Of a DNA stretch of 64,000 bases, positions 24,151 through 34,587 are shown piece after piece (within the stretch, counting starts at the first letter, position 1; every line of letters starts with the position of its first letter). The notes below the pieces were generated by a model. The model was given only the letters and a program-made list of their open reading frames with translations. It had not been told where the DNA came from and did not search any database. Made by a program: the position numbers and the translations under genes. The stretch is from Bugulina stolonifera (taxonomy: Eukaryota > Bryozoa > Gymnolaemata > Cheilostomatida > Bugulidae): positions 6,404,001 to 6,468,000 of the forward strand of contig OW285192.1 in the NCBI GenBank assembly GCA_935421135.1, in the 5' to 3' direction.

Positions 24151-24654
24151 TAATATCTGATCGTTCGCAAAAGATCGTTGTTATACTGTTTATTTTTATG
24201 CTTTACTTCCGCTAAATTCACGGCTGGTACCATAGTAAAATTTCTATACTATTTCTATATTCGGTCTTAAAACCACAGAAGCACACAACTCCGTACCAGC
24301 GAAGACAACAAATCTACTGCAAATCATCTTCCTTCTTCAAATTTTCTGTGATATGATGCTCTCTGTATTTGTTATGTGTTTGCATTCATAAAGTTCAGAG
24401 AATATTGATGATTTAGTAACGGCTTAATGCTCTATATCAAAGGTCCACTCTAAGCATATGACAGCATCTACAAGCAAAATTTAAGTACTGTAAATAACAT
24501 GAATAAAGCAGTGTTTACTATAATACTTATGCAACCAGCATACAATCAACATCCCCCCTACCACATCTTTAGGAAAGCAGAACTACAAGCTAAATCAACA
24601 AGCTAAGTTAAAAAACAATAAGGTTTAAAAGCAAAGTATAAGATAGTGTAATAC

Positions 24655-24835
24655 CAATAATAATGATTCTGATTGTGTTAATATGGGATTGTCCAGTAAG
24701 TGTAATACAAGGAACAATGATTATGATTGTATATTCGAGTGTTAACATGGGATTGTCCAGTACAGGTAAGTTTAATACAAGTAATAATGATTACGATTGT
24801 ATATTCGAGTGCTAATATGGGATTTTCTCGTTCAG
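24655..24835. repeat. Tandem repeat between pol and 3' LTR
   Basis: Three imperfect units of about 60-75 bp sharing aataatgattacgattgt and aatatgggattgtccagt, in the untranslated spacer between the integrase end and the polypurine tract of the gypsy element. Confidence 0.7.
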
Positions 24836-24927
24836 ACATCAGAGTACATTATATGTAGTCCCAGAGGTCGTGTAAGTCTCTTCAGCCTATTGTTCGATTC
24901 CTTCTGGGTAAGGTTGGGCACTGTTGT

Positions 24928-25293
24928 TTAGTACAGTTGATATGGTTCATACTTAGCTGGAGTTTTCGTCTGTCTTGAACGTTGCCATCTAACTGGAGCT
25001 GGCTCAGGATTTACACGGTTCGCTGGGGAAACGGCGGCTGCAACATCCGATTTTTTTCGTTCATCCTGAACTGAGTGGCTGGGCATAGGGTCATTGATGT
25101 CTGTCGGTGTCTCAACAGTACTAGGTGGTTGATCAGATTCTGCTTCACTCATTGGACGCAGATCTGCTCTGTTTCGCCGAACTGCCATGTCTGTATTGTT
25201 GTTAGACACAAGGTATAATCGGTCAGATAGCTGTTCAACGACTCGTCCCTGCTGCCATTTATTCTTCTGCGATACAAAGTCTCTCAGAAGCAC
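24928..25293 (-). pseudogene. Gypsy integrase C-terminus in shifted frame
   Basis: A 121-codon frame overlaps the pol frame end by 10 bases. It reads LLRDFVSQKNKWQQGRVVEQ and SDRLYLVSNN, typical of the GPY/F-like module after the integrase core, followed by a polar tail rich in P, S and R. The break looks like a single-base deletion rather than programmed frameshifting, since no slippery heptamer was noticed. Confidence 0.75.
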
Positions 25294-27593
25294 CGGTGAG
25301 CCAACTGTGACAAATCTTTAGCAGATCGATTGTAGTATTCCTGTGACATCATCCTTTTGTTAGCTTTCTGTAGGAGGACATCATTCTTTGGTAGATTACC
25401 TGTGGGAAGAATAGATCTTGTGGAATGTCCAAACATCCTTTGAGCTGGTGATGAGCTCATCTTTGCAGTAGGGGTATTTCGATATTCTAACAGCGCTAAA
25501 TAAGGACCCTCTGCTCTTTTCATCAGCCTCTTGACGATTTTAACGGCTGCCTCTGCCTTGCCATTGGACTGTTGATGTCCAGGAGATGAGGTTGTATGCT
25601 GAAAACCCCACTCAGTGCTAAACCTGGCAAACTCAGCTGAGGTAAACTGTGGTCCATTATCAGACTGAGGTTGGTGAGCGATTCCGTACCTTGCAAATGT
25701 CTTTTTGCAAGGCTTAATCACTGCTCTTGACTGTATATCAGAGAGAGTTTCACACTCAAAGAAGTCGGAGTAATAGTCTACCAGTATCAGATAATCCTTA
25801 TGCTTGTACATGTAGGTTAGTATATCCATCCCTACTTTACTCCAAGGTGAATCAGGTATGTCATGACTTTTTAAGGACTCGTGCTGCTGTAAAGGTGTAT
25901 CCAGTGCGCATGTCACACACTTGTTCGTTTTCATTCGGTTTTCTTCAGCCATTTGAGGCAAAAAAACAGCACTGCGAGCTCTTCTTATAGTGGCAGCTGT
26001 TCCTTGATGGCTGGTGTGAAGTTTGTTGAGTATCTCTGCTCTGGCGGCTATGGGTACAACCAGTCTAGAACCTTTATAAATGATGCCATCTAGTACTGCC
26101 AGCTCATCTTTGTATGAATAGTATGGCTTGACATCCTCTGAAAGTTGACCCAACTTTTGAAGCCATCCTGAGGTTATCAGAGACTGCAGCTGCATCATTA
26201 CCGGATCCTTACTGGTATGCTGTTGAATAAATTGATATGTAGCATCTGACACTGGGAGGTCTTGCTTAAGACTAGCTGTGCTCAGGTCCGACATAAAAGA
26301 CCTCAATTGATTTACTGTGAAGATCTGTTCTGGCGATACACCAGTCTGAGGGTCACTAACGGGAGCTCTAGATAGCATGTCTGCTGTAACTTGTTCTGAG
26401 CCAGGTTTGTAGTACACCTTCATTGGGTATCTTTGTAGAGCCAATAGCATTGACTGCAGGCGTTTAGGAGCTTTGTTTAGCGGTTTCTGGAATATCGGCT
26501 CCAATGAGCGGTGATCAGTGTGTACAGTTACATCTGGATTCCCAAAGACATACTGGTCGTACTTCTGCATTCCATAGACTATTGCCAGAAGCTCTAGCTC
26601 AATAGGCGCATAGTTTTTCTCGCTGTCTGTCAAACTTCGAGAGCCATAGCTGACAGGCTGTCCTTTTTGCAAGAGTACAGCCCCAAGCCCTTCTGTACTT
26701 GCGTCCGTCTGCACAACCACTGGCTTGTTGACATTAAAGTATTTGAGTGAAGAAGTTTTGGTAATGAGTCTCTTAATTTCACCAAAAGCTCTCTTCTGGT
26801 CTTGGCCCCAAACAAAGTCATCATTGCTGACACCAAGTAGCCTCCTTAGCGGTTCACATTCAGCAGAGCAACTAGGAATGAACTTGGCTAGATAGTTGAC
26901 ATGACCGAGAAACCTCTGTATTCCTTCACTGTTGACAGGGGGTTTCATCTCGGTTATAGCCTGAATCTTACCAGGATCCAGTTTGACTCCATCTTTAGTT
27001 ATTAAGTGACCGATATATGGTAGCTCCTCTAGCATAAACTTGCACTTGTCTTTGTTCAGCTTGAGGTTAACTCGACGGGCTCTAGTTAACAATTTCTCCA
27101 GTTTTTGGTTGTGGTCTTGTACTGCCTTTGCGTGGCTGGTCCCTTTCCCATAGATGAGAATGTCATCTGCTACGACGGTTACTCCTTCCAGACCACTGAG
27201 GGCATCTGAGAGTCTTCTCTGAAACTCTTCAGGACTTGATGATAAGCCAAATGGCATTCTCAGCCACTTGTATTTGCCGAACGGGGTCCAGAATTTAGTT
27301 AGGTCACTGGATTTCTCACTGAGCTTTATCTGCAGAAAGCCGTCCTTTGCATCACACAAGGAGAATACTTTGGCACCATCTAGTTCACTAAGCACATCAT
27401 CTAGGGTAGGCATTGGGAAGTGATTTCTTTGAATCACTTTGTTCAGATTAGTTGGGTCCAAACAAACTCTCAGTGTCCCATTTGGTTTTCTCACAGCCAC
27501 ATGGCTGTTTATCCATTCGGTTGGATAATCTACTGGACTTAAAATGCCTTTCTTGGTGTATGACTCCAACTTTTCTTTAAGATCTTTCACCAT
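25284..27593 (-). pseudogene. pol: Gypsy pol fragment: RT, RNase H, integrase (769 codons)
   Basis: Long open frame inside the truncated element. Visible in order: RT palm motifs (LDPTNLNKV, FSLCDAKDGF, MPFGLSSSPEEFQR, VVADDILIYG with the DD pair); RNase H (QTDASTEGLGAVL, NYAPIELELLAIV, HTDHRSL); integrase zinc region (HTSHQGT and CVTC) and catalytic core (MDIL, DNGPQFTS, GKAEAAV). The first ATG is internal to the original polyprotein and the upstream part is lost at 27,655. The frame ends at a TGA after a one-base shift near 25,295, with the integrase C-terminus continuing in another frame. Inactive as it stands. Confidence 0.9.
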
Positions 27594-27639
27594 TGAGAGT
27601 GGCGTTTTCCTGTTATGACTTTGTCTTTGTACAGCCCCA

Positions 27640-27735
27640 CTATCTATTTCAATGTGATACTACTACTACTACCACTACCACTACCACTACCACTACCACT
27701 CCCACTACCACTACCACTACCACTACTATTACTGC
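27640..27735. repeat. (CCACTA)n microsatellite
   Basis: A run of cca/cta triplets, where the 5'-truncated gypsy element ends. The 68-codon frame over it (PLPLPLPL) is repeat-derived. Confidence 0.9.
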
Positions 27736-27739
27736 AATT

Positions 27740-29318
27740 ATGCTGTACATATTACAATTATAGTTTACCCTATGGGCACATGCTCATCGCTAAACATACA
27801 TCTCATTTTACATGTAACTAGCTGCATATTGGAATAAAGAGACCATCATCATTATTTAATGTTAGAATACACAACAACTCCAAATATAGATCACCAGGAA
27901 TTTGTTATTCGATAAACAAGATAAACAACAGGTACCACCATACTTACTTATGACTAAACAAACAACCTGATGTAATCAAAACAATGGAAACTCCAAGCTG
28001 ACTAAACAAACAACCTGACGTAATCAAAACAATAGAAACTCCAAGCTGACTAAACAAACAAACAAACAAACAAACAAACAAACAAACACATTCTTGGAAA
28101 CTCCAGAGTAAAATCCAGTGGAAACTCCAAGCTGACTAAACAAACAATTGATGTAATCGTAATTAACTTAACAAACACCTTGAGTATATAAGGAGGACAT
28201 CACCAGACAAGGAGGAGACTCTCACTTTACCAAGACAAGGCAGCAGACACACAAGATGGTAACCAAGGACGAATTCACACGCACTTAGCTAGATTTTATT
28301 ACTACTACGACGCTGACGATAATTCCAGCCAGACTCATTCAACACAACGTACGCAGCCATTGCAGATAGACTCATCCAACACAACGACGCTGCCATCTCA
28401 GAGAGGATTTATTCAACACAACGACGCTGACGATAATTCCAGCCAGATCCATTCAACACAACGACGCAGCCATTCCAGATAGAATAAAACAACACACTGA
28501 GATTCCAGACACAACACACTGACACAGCCAGGAGCAAACAACTACAGACAATCAGACACTTGAGTATTCTATATATTATTATATGATTATTATTGTATTT
28601 TGTTTTGCTGACATTGTTGGAGCAATTTAGATCGCATTTTGGATTCAAATTAAACTTTATCTGTATATGGTTGAGGCTATTCAATAAAATTAATTGTTAG
28701 CCATTGAGTGACATTACAACTAAAATTCCAAAGTAGTACCTGAATTCCATAGTTTACTATATCATGAAATTCCCTGGGATCAGGCCTCGCTACCTGTTGT
28801 TGATATAGCCTAGCCACACTATTTCTTGGCTGATAGGGGAGCAATTTGGTCACTCGTTCCATTCATTCTAAAATTATACATCCATAGATTTTAAAGTCAC
28901 TGAGAGAAATTGCATATACAGTCCAGAGTGCTACCATTACACAGAACCGCAGCTATATATATTACACATAGACCCTAAATTGCATTTCACAGTGTACGTA
29001 ATTCTAATTGTCTTCATTATCATTGAGAGGACACAACTCCAAATTATTATATCAATATATCTTAAATTTCTCTCGTGACAATATGACTACCATAACCAGA
29101 CAAATATATATATATATATGCAAACAAGATTGAAAACTAGCAAAAAATGTTATAGGCATAGCAATAAAAGAATTGAATAACAAAAAATAAATAAAAAATT
29201 TATGATACACTTATTGTAAAAATATGTTACAGGTATTGAAATGAAGCAAAAGTTCAATGTTTCAAATGTCTATTCATCAGTCGAGAATCGAAATACACTG
29301 TGTAAACACCTGCTCACA
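27740..29318. other. LTR- or promoter-like repetitive block
   Basis: Contains two or three copies of a unit with gactaaacaaacaacctga and ggaaactccaagctgac (27,950-28,140, with a (caaa)n run at 28,044-28,087), then a TATA-like gagtatataagga at about 28,182. After that come repeats of cattcaacacaacgacgc (28,330-28,475) and a poly(A)-like caataaaatt at 28,682. This order resembles an LTR with upstream enhancer repeats, but I could not find matching ends or target duplications. A (TA)n run is at 29,105. Confidence 0.35.
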
Positions 29319-29754
29319 TCAAACCACAATCTGCTTTACTAAATCAGTAGCATAAGTGAGGCCACCTCTATTTTTGGCCTTCATCATCCTACGACATACA
29401 AATGATCGCCAAAGCCACCTGCACATTTCCCCAGAAACTGCCGTGTAGAGTTCTTGCAATATTTCCTGAAATATCCAAGAATATTCAGTGGGTGAGTGGT
29501 ACAAGTTTGTAGGGATGTCAAACAGAAGGCATTGGAGCTTTTCACTTGCACCACTGTAAAGAAAGTAAACCAGAGCTGGAGTCACAGTCAGCTGAATTGG
29601 CTACATTTAAAGTGGACACTGACCGCTTTATCAACAGCTTTCTTGGATCTGCCCTAAAGCCTGTAGCAGTTGGGTTGTTGTTATGCTCTCCTATTCTATG
29701 AACCCTGCTGAGCAAAGTCTTGAGAAACTCTGAAAGCAACAAATTAAGTAGCAT
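29319..29754 (-). pseudogene. P-element / THAP9-like transposase relic
   Basis: The minus-strand frame contains EHNNNPTATGFRADPRKLL, followed by about 15 residues ending NSADCDSS. This resembles the 'NNPT..F....RKLL' plus Asn/Cys block near the C-terminus of P-element-family (THAP9-like) transposases. The frame is short and overlaps a second shifted frame, so it is a fragment. The call rests on one motif from memory of the family. Confidence 0.35.
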
Positions 29755-30243
29755 CTGATTTGTAGCAATAAAATATCAAAAATTATTCAAAACTTGGGAA
29801 ACTCCCACGCAACGCACCTTTACACTGAATGTTATATACATATTATATTTATATATAGATGATAACATACATGTATATAGGTATGTATATACAGTGGTGT
29901 CAGAAAGTTTGGAAACGCCTGCTTTATCTTAGTAATTTCTAAGTTGGCATTATTTTTCACTTTTGCATCATTCCTACCCCAACAAATTATATATCAGTGG
30001 ATTCAGAAAAGTGTGTAGAATATTTTTAAGCTATAGTTGTTTTCATTAGCAGTAGCAGCTAAGTTTTACAAAGTTTTTTTGTATAGGCTATCACCATTTA
30101 CATCATATCATTAATCACGACGAGTTGCACAAAGACAGTAGTACTTACAGGATGTGATGTCACAAAAATTACAAATTGTTGCGTTTTTTAATGACAATGG
30201 TAAACAATGACAGTTTAATAGTAAATTGAACTGCAGTATGTTG

Positions 30244-30534
30244 TCAGTATTTAATAAGGTATCTTTTACTCTCGATAACCAGTCGGCAGCGGTGTGGCAT
30301 ACTTTTTACACGTTTGCTGAGCTCCTCGTGGCTGATTATTTGGTGCCACGCTCCAATTACTTTCTCTATCAACTGTCTCTTATTCATTGGTTGCTGTTTT
30401 CTGACTAGGTTTCCCATGTGTTGCCACAAATTTGCTATGTGGTTAAGGTCGGGGCTTTGTGCCGACCATGGTATGGTTCGCACGTCTTTAGCGGTTATCA
30501 ATTCCTTCACAATCTTGGCATGGTGCATTGTCAT
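30244..30534 (-). pseudogene. Tc1-like transposase C-terminus, left arm
   Basis: The frame shows DVRTIPWSAQSPDLNHIANL followed by WQHMG, the typical Tc1 block around the third acidic residue. The usual Glu of the 'P-I-E-N-L-W' motif is Ala (IANLW), so the catalytic triad would be broken even apart from truncation. The N-terminal DNA-binding domain and first two Asp are missing. Confidence 0.8.
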
Positions 30535-30642
30535 CTTGGAAGTGCCAAGTTTGATTATCAGGAAAAAGAGTTGCAGAGCTTGGCAGCATTTTTTGCTCTA
30601 AAATTCATACTTCCAAGATGACCATTCCACCGCGCCAAGATT

Positions 30643-30909
30643 GTGAAGGAATGGATGACGGCTAAAGACGTTCGAACCATACTATGGTCGGCACAAAGCC
30701 CCAACCTTAACCACATAGCAAATCTGTGGCAACACATGGGAAACCTAGTCAGAAAAGAACAACCAATGAATAAGACACAGTTAATAAAGAAAATAATTGG
30801 AGCATGGCACCACACCATCAGCCACGAGGAGCTCAGCAAACGTGTAAAAAGCATGCTACACCACTGCCGACTAGTCATTAAAAGTAAAGGATACCCCACT
30901 AAGTACTGA
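30643..30909 (+). pseudogene. Tc1-like transposase C-terminus, right arm (inverted copy)
   Basis: Reads KDVRTILWSAQSPNLNHIAN then LWQHMG, nearly the same as the left arm but on the opposite strand. It has the same Glu-to-Ala change, so that change preceded the inverted duplication. A few independent substitutions separate the arms. Confidence 0.8.
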
Positions 30910-31439
30910 CAATATACTGCAGTTCAATCACTATTGAACTGTCATTGTTCACCATTAGCACTAAAAAAATCACCAATTTGTAATTGTTGTGACATCACCT
31001 CTAAGTACTACTATTTTTGTCAAACTCGTTGTAATTATAATAAGATGTAAATGGTGACAACCTACACAAAAATTTGCTGTAAAACTTAGCTGCTACTGCT
31101 AATAAAGACAATTATAGCTTAAAAATATTCTACACACTTTTCTGAATCCACTGATATATAATTTGTTGGGGTAGGAATGATGCAAAAATGAAAAACAAGA
31201 TGTCAACTAAGAAGTTACTAAAATAAAGTAGGTGTTTCCAAACTTTCTGACATCACTGTACATTGTTCATATATATTACATGGACACGTGCGTGTGGATG
31301 ATATATTCTATCAAATATTATGGTAACACTGAAATTGTTATCTTTCAAGACAAAATGCTATAAGAAGAGACATCAATTCCAATACCAACCTAGATTACTA
31401 GCATATGAATAATCTACATTCACGCTGACATCTGCTACT

Positions 31440-31775
31440 GAATCTTTAGGGTTAAGTGACAATACTATACTGGACATCTGCTGGACTGTCAGTTTGAAGA
31501 ATGTGCACCTATTTGAAAATGACAGTTCGAAACAGAACGTTTCGAAAGTGGACAGTTCAGCACTGGACAGTTTGAAATATGCCTAACCCCAAACCACCAG
31601 ACTTTAACTAATTTTTAATATTTTTTTTTAGTTTTAGTTGAAATGAGCTTTCTACAAGTTGTGTTCTTCTAAATGTGATCTACATAGATTCGAACTGTCC
31701 TGTTTCTAACTGTCCAGCTGTGATAAGTCCTGTTTCGAACTGTCTTTTTCGAAATGGACCTTTACTCAGTTTGAG
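31440..31775. repeat. Cluster of GACAGTTCGAA / TTCGAACTGTC motifs
   Basis: The left part repeats acagttcgaaac and gtggacagttc; the right part carries ttcgaactgtcctgtttc and similar in inverse orientation, around an AT-rich centre. It may be a degraded foldback element. The rest of 31,265-32,316 shows nothing else. Confidence 0.5.
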
Positions 31776-32320
31776 CACCTGTCTGCCTTTTTTCTTGGGC
31801 TAAAACTACAAAGGATCAAATATTTATAGCGTATTGAAGTTTGTACAAAAATATTGGCGATTGTAGCCACAAGCTACATAGCCTACTTTGTCAACGACCC
31901 TGTCAACATCATTGCACTTGAATATTGGAGTTCAAACATTTGATATTTGGTTCGGAAAGGGAAACAAACATACAATTAATTAGTGAAAAAACTAGAATCC
32001 CAAACAAAACTAGAATCTAAACCTGGTCCTTTACCTGCAAATGGCTGGGGAAGTTCAAATACAGAAAGCATGACACCTTGCTTGAGACACTTCTAGCTTC
32101 CAACGAACGTTATGAAGGTCTCTAGCTCAAAGTGATCGGGGCACAGTCTTGAGTATAACTGGTTGGTGTGAAATCTAGACGTCTCAATGCTCTGACCCAT
32201 TTATCCAAGAGTTCAGAGTTGCATAAAAAAACCTTTGAAATATGAACAGGAAAAGGCGTTAATAATATTATTACACAATTATTTCAACATAATATCATAC
32301 ATCAGCACACATTATAATAC

Positions 32321-33116
32321 TGTAACGGTTTCTGGTATTTCGTGCGGTCGTCCTTGGATGACTACCGATCCAAAACTGAAGTGCCTATGAGTGGTGCTAG
32401 GCCTTCTCATTACATGAAAGATCGAGCGGTCTCAGTAGCCCAATAACTACCAGAGACGACCCATCTGGTCCCAAGTCTGACCTTCAGACTATACGTTGAA
32501 AGAGAGTGATCCGACCTAGTAGGCGGTTCGCTAAGCGAATGACCTGACAAAAGGAAGTGAAAGTCTCTGTATCAAGTATAGATGTGTCTTTATTGAAAGC
32601 CAAGTGAAGACTGAGACAATGAACAGTGAAACAATGCCCTTTTTATAGTATAAGGACTTCCGCCCGACGTAGTGTCGGGAAAAGACGACATAGGGTCGTC
32701 CGGAAGTTGCGCAACAACATGGCCGTCGGAAGCCCGACGGCCGACCCAAAATGGGTCGGGTTATACAAAAGTTGCTTATAATGATCCAATTCATGTACAA
32801 AATGAATATCAAGTGATTCTGAGAGGTCGGGCCTCTGTACATGGGTATAAAAGGCACTAAAAGACTTAGTAATTACCATATAAGTATATACATCAGTATG
32901 TAGTTAAGTAAAGTAAGTGTGAACACATAGATACACGTATATAGACAATAAATGAATGGTTTGGACATGCAATGCAGTTAAGTATGAGCATACGAACAGT
33001 TAGTTATGAGGGTACAAGTGTTAGCTGAGTAGCGCTGTGACAACTACCAGGCACTTAGGGTGCTGCAGGGTGATTCCGGTAACTGGAGTCGTATACAAAT
33101 GTCCTGTACCATCACA
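32321..33116 (-). mobile_element. Solo LTR, family 2, copy 1 (796 bp)
   Basis: TGTAACGGTTTCTGG at one end and CTGTACCATCACA at the other, with a 4-bp target duplication ATAC. The minus strand carries TATAAAAAGGGC and then TTCAATAAAGAC (poly(A) signal). The sibling at 45,364 is well above 90% alike by eye. Confidence 0.87.
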
Positions 33117-33120
33117 ATAC

Positions 33121-34500
33121 ATTAATAAGATAATTACTGTAGCTATGTATATAGGGCCTATAAATTTATTTACAACAGCGCATAACATGAGAATAACGCT
33201 AAACATATTCTTGATAATGAACAATAAGAATGAATTTCTACAATATTATCATTATGATTTATGATGTTAACGTATTATGTCTTGTTTTTTTGTAACCAAA
33301 TAATAATAATAATAAAAAACAAGCGCATGCCTGAAAGTTTCACAAGTCCTTTTGTCAACTACTATTAAGATTTTTTCCTACCATTACTGGTCGTTTTGGT
33401 AGTTGGTGGTGATAGTAGTTTAGTAATTCCAACCTCTCTATTCAGAGCATCACTAGCTAGCAATTACATCTACCACCACTACAAATACTATAAAAATAAC
33501 AACAATAATAATGTAAACAACGCTATTGTCATTTCATTTTCTATTTTTTTATAAAATTGGTTAATAATAATTATAACAAATAATAGTTATAATAATGATA
33601 TTCTACACATACACGTAGGCTACATACATCAGCGAATTATTATTATTTTTTGTTTGTTGTTAGCAGTTATAGTGGTATGATGGTAGTGAGAGTAGTCGTA
33701 GTAATTAATAACAATAAAAATTATTATTTTTTAATATAATAATAATTATTATTATAAATTAATAACAGAAAACCTTTAGGATCGGCCAGAATACTAAGAC
33801 AAGTTTTGAATCTCCCAGGTTAGTTGTCCTAATCCGAGACCCAAAAAACTTAAACCAGCTTAACAACATGCTGTGCATACTACCAATAGTACCACAAATT
33901 AATTATTATAACGCTTATTTATTAGTTGCAATAACAGGAGTAGTGGTAATAGTTCGTAGTAATGTAATTATTATTTAAAAAAAAAGAAAAAAAAAAATCA
34001 AAAAATATACGTTTGGGACGTCAGGGGATGGCAAACCATAGCATCAGCTAACAAATTTTTAACTGTGAAGTAATAGCTTACGTGTGAAATGACTTATCAC
34101 GAGTCCTGGATGAGTTATTACTGCACAAAACTTTGGCATAACTAATTACATTCACGTGAAAAATTCAAACCGGAACTTTGTCTAAAGCAAAAAAGTGGGT
34201 CCTTAGGCCTTCACTCGATTTCTATATAGTACCGCCTCTATCCTAACTCTATGGGATATAACGCCGCAGTGATTCGCTGCGGCCCTAGGTGTTGCTAAAG
34301 CTACTGAAAACTTATGGTCAATTTTTAATGGTATGTAATTTTTGGATTGAAATTTAATCCCAAAAGTTTATTACTTATTAGTTTGACAGCTGTACGTCAA
34401 CAAGAATTAAAACATTTTACTTGACTAGACTGGTTAGTCCTAGGCCTGTATAATTAATAATATAATATTATTTTATTTTATTTTGTTTAGAACTCAGCAG
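33121..34500. other. AT-rich low-complexity intergenic block
   Basis: Runs of (taa)n/(aat)n and A-rich tracts (notably 33,300-33,330, 33,540-33,770 and 33,975-34,005) with no coding frame of note. It includes the upstream region of the sulfotransferase gene; no defined promoter element could be picked out. Confidence 0.5.
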
Positions 34501-34587
34501 TCCAGTTGAGTTTCAGTTTATGACAAAGACCACGTTGTGAGCACGCGATTTCTGTACAAGTGATCTGAGAAGAGTGACATAAGGAGA

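Larger units (their letters stand above)
24551..27655 (-). mobile_element. 5'-truncated Ty3/gypsy retrotransposon
   Basis: Minus-oriented element holding RT, RNase H and integrase but no gag, protease or RT N-terminus. It ends at the right in a (CCA/CTA)n tract near 27,655. At the left a polypurine tract (GGTAGGGGGGA, 24,561-24,552) directly precedes TGTTGATTG at 24,551, the expected start of a 3' LTR, which would extend left toward about 24.2 kb. I could not fix its far end. A lineage near the Mag / K02A2.6 group is suggested by the integrase tail and the SPAQRMFGH motif. Confidence 0.85.
29892..31258. mobile_element. Palindromic Tc1/mariner derivative
   Basis: Flanked by TA on both sides, with TIRs starting cagtggtgtcagaaagtttg (left) and its inverse at the right (mismatches only). 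The two halves are inverted copies of the same 3' end of a Tc1-like element. Each carries the transposase C-terminus pointing towards the nearer end, separated by a unique centre of about 80-100 bp. The structure can fold into a hairpin with arms of about 650 bp. Confidence 0.85.
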
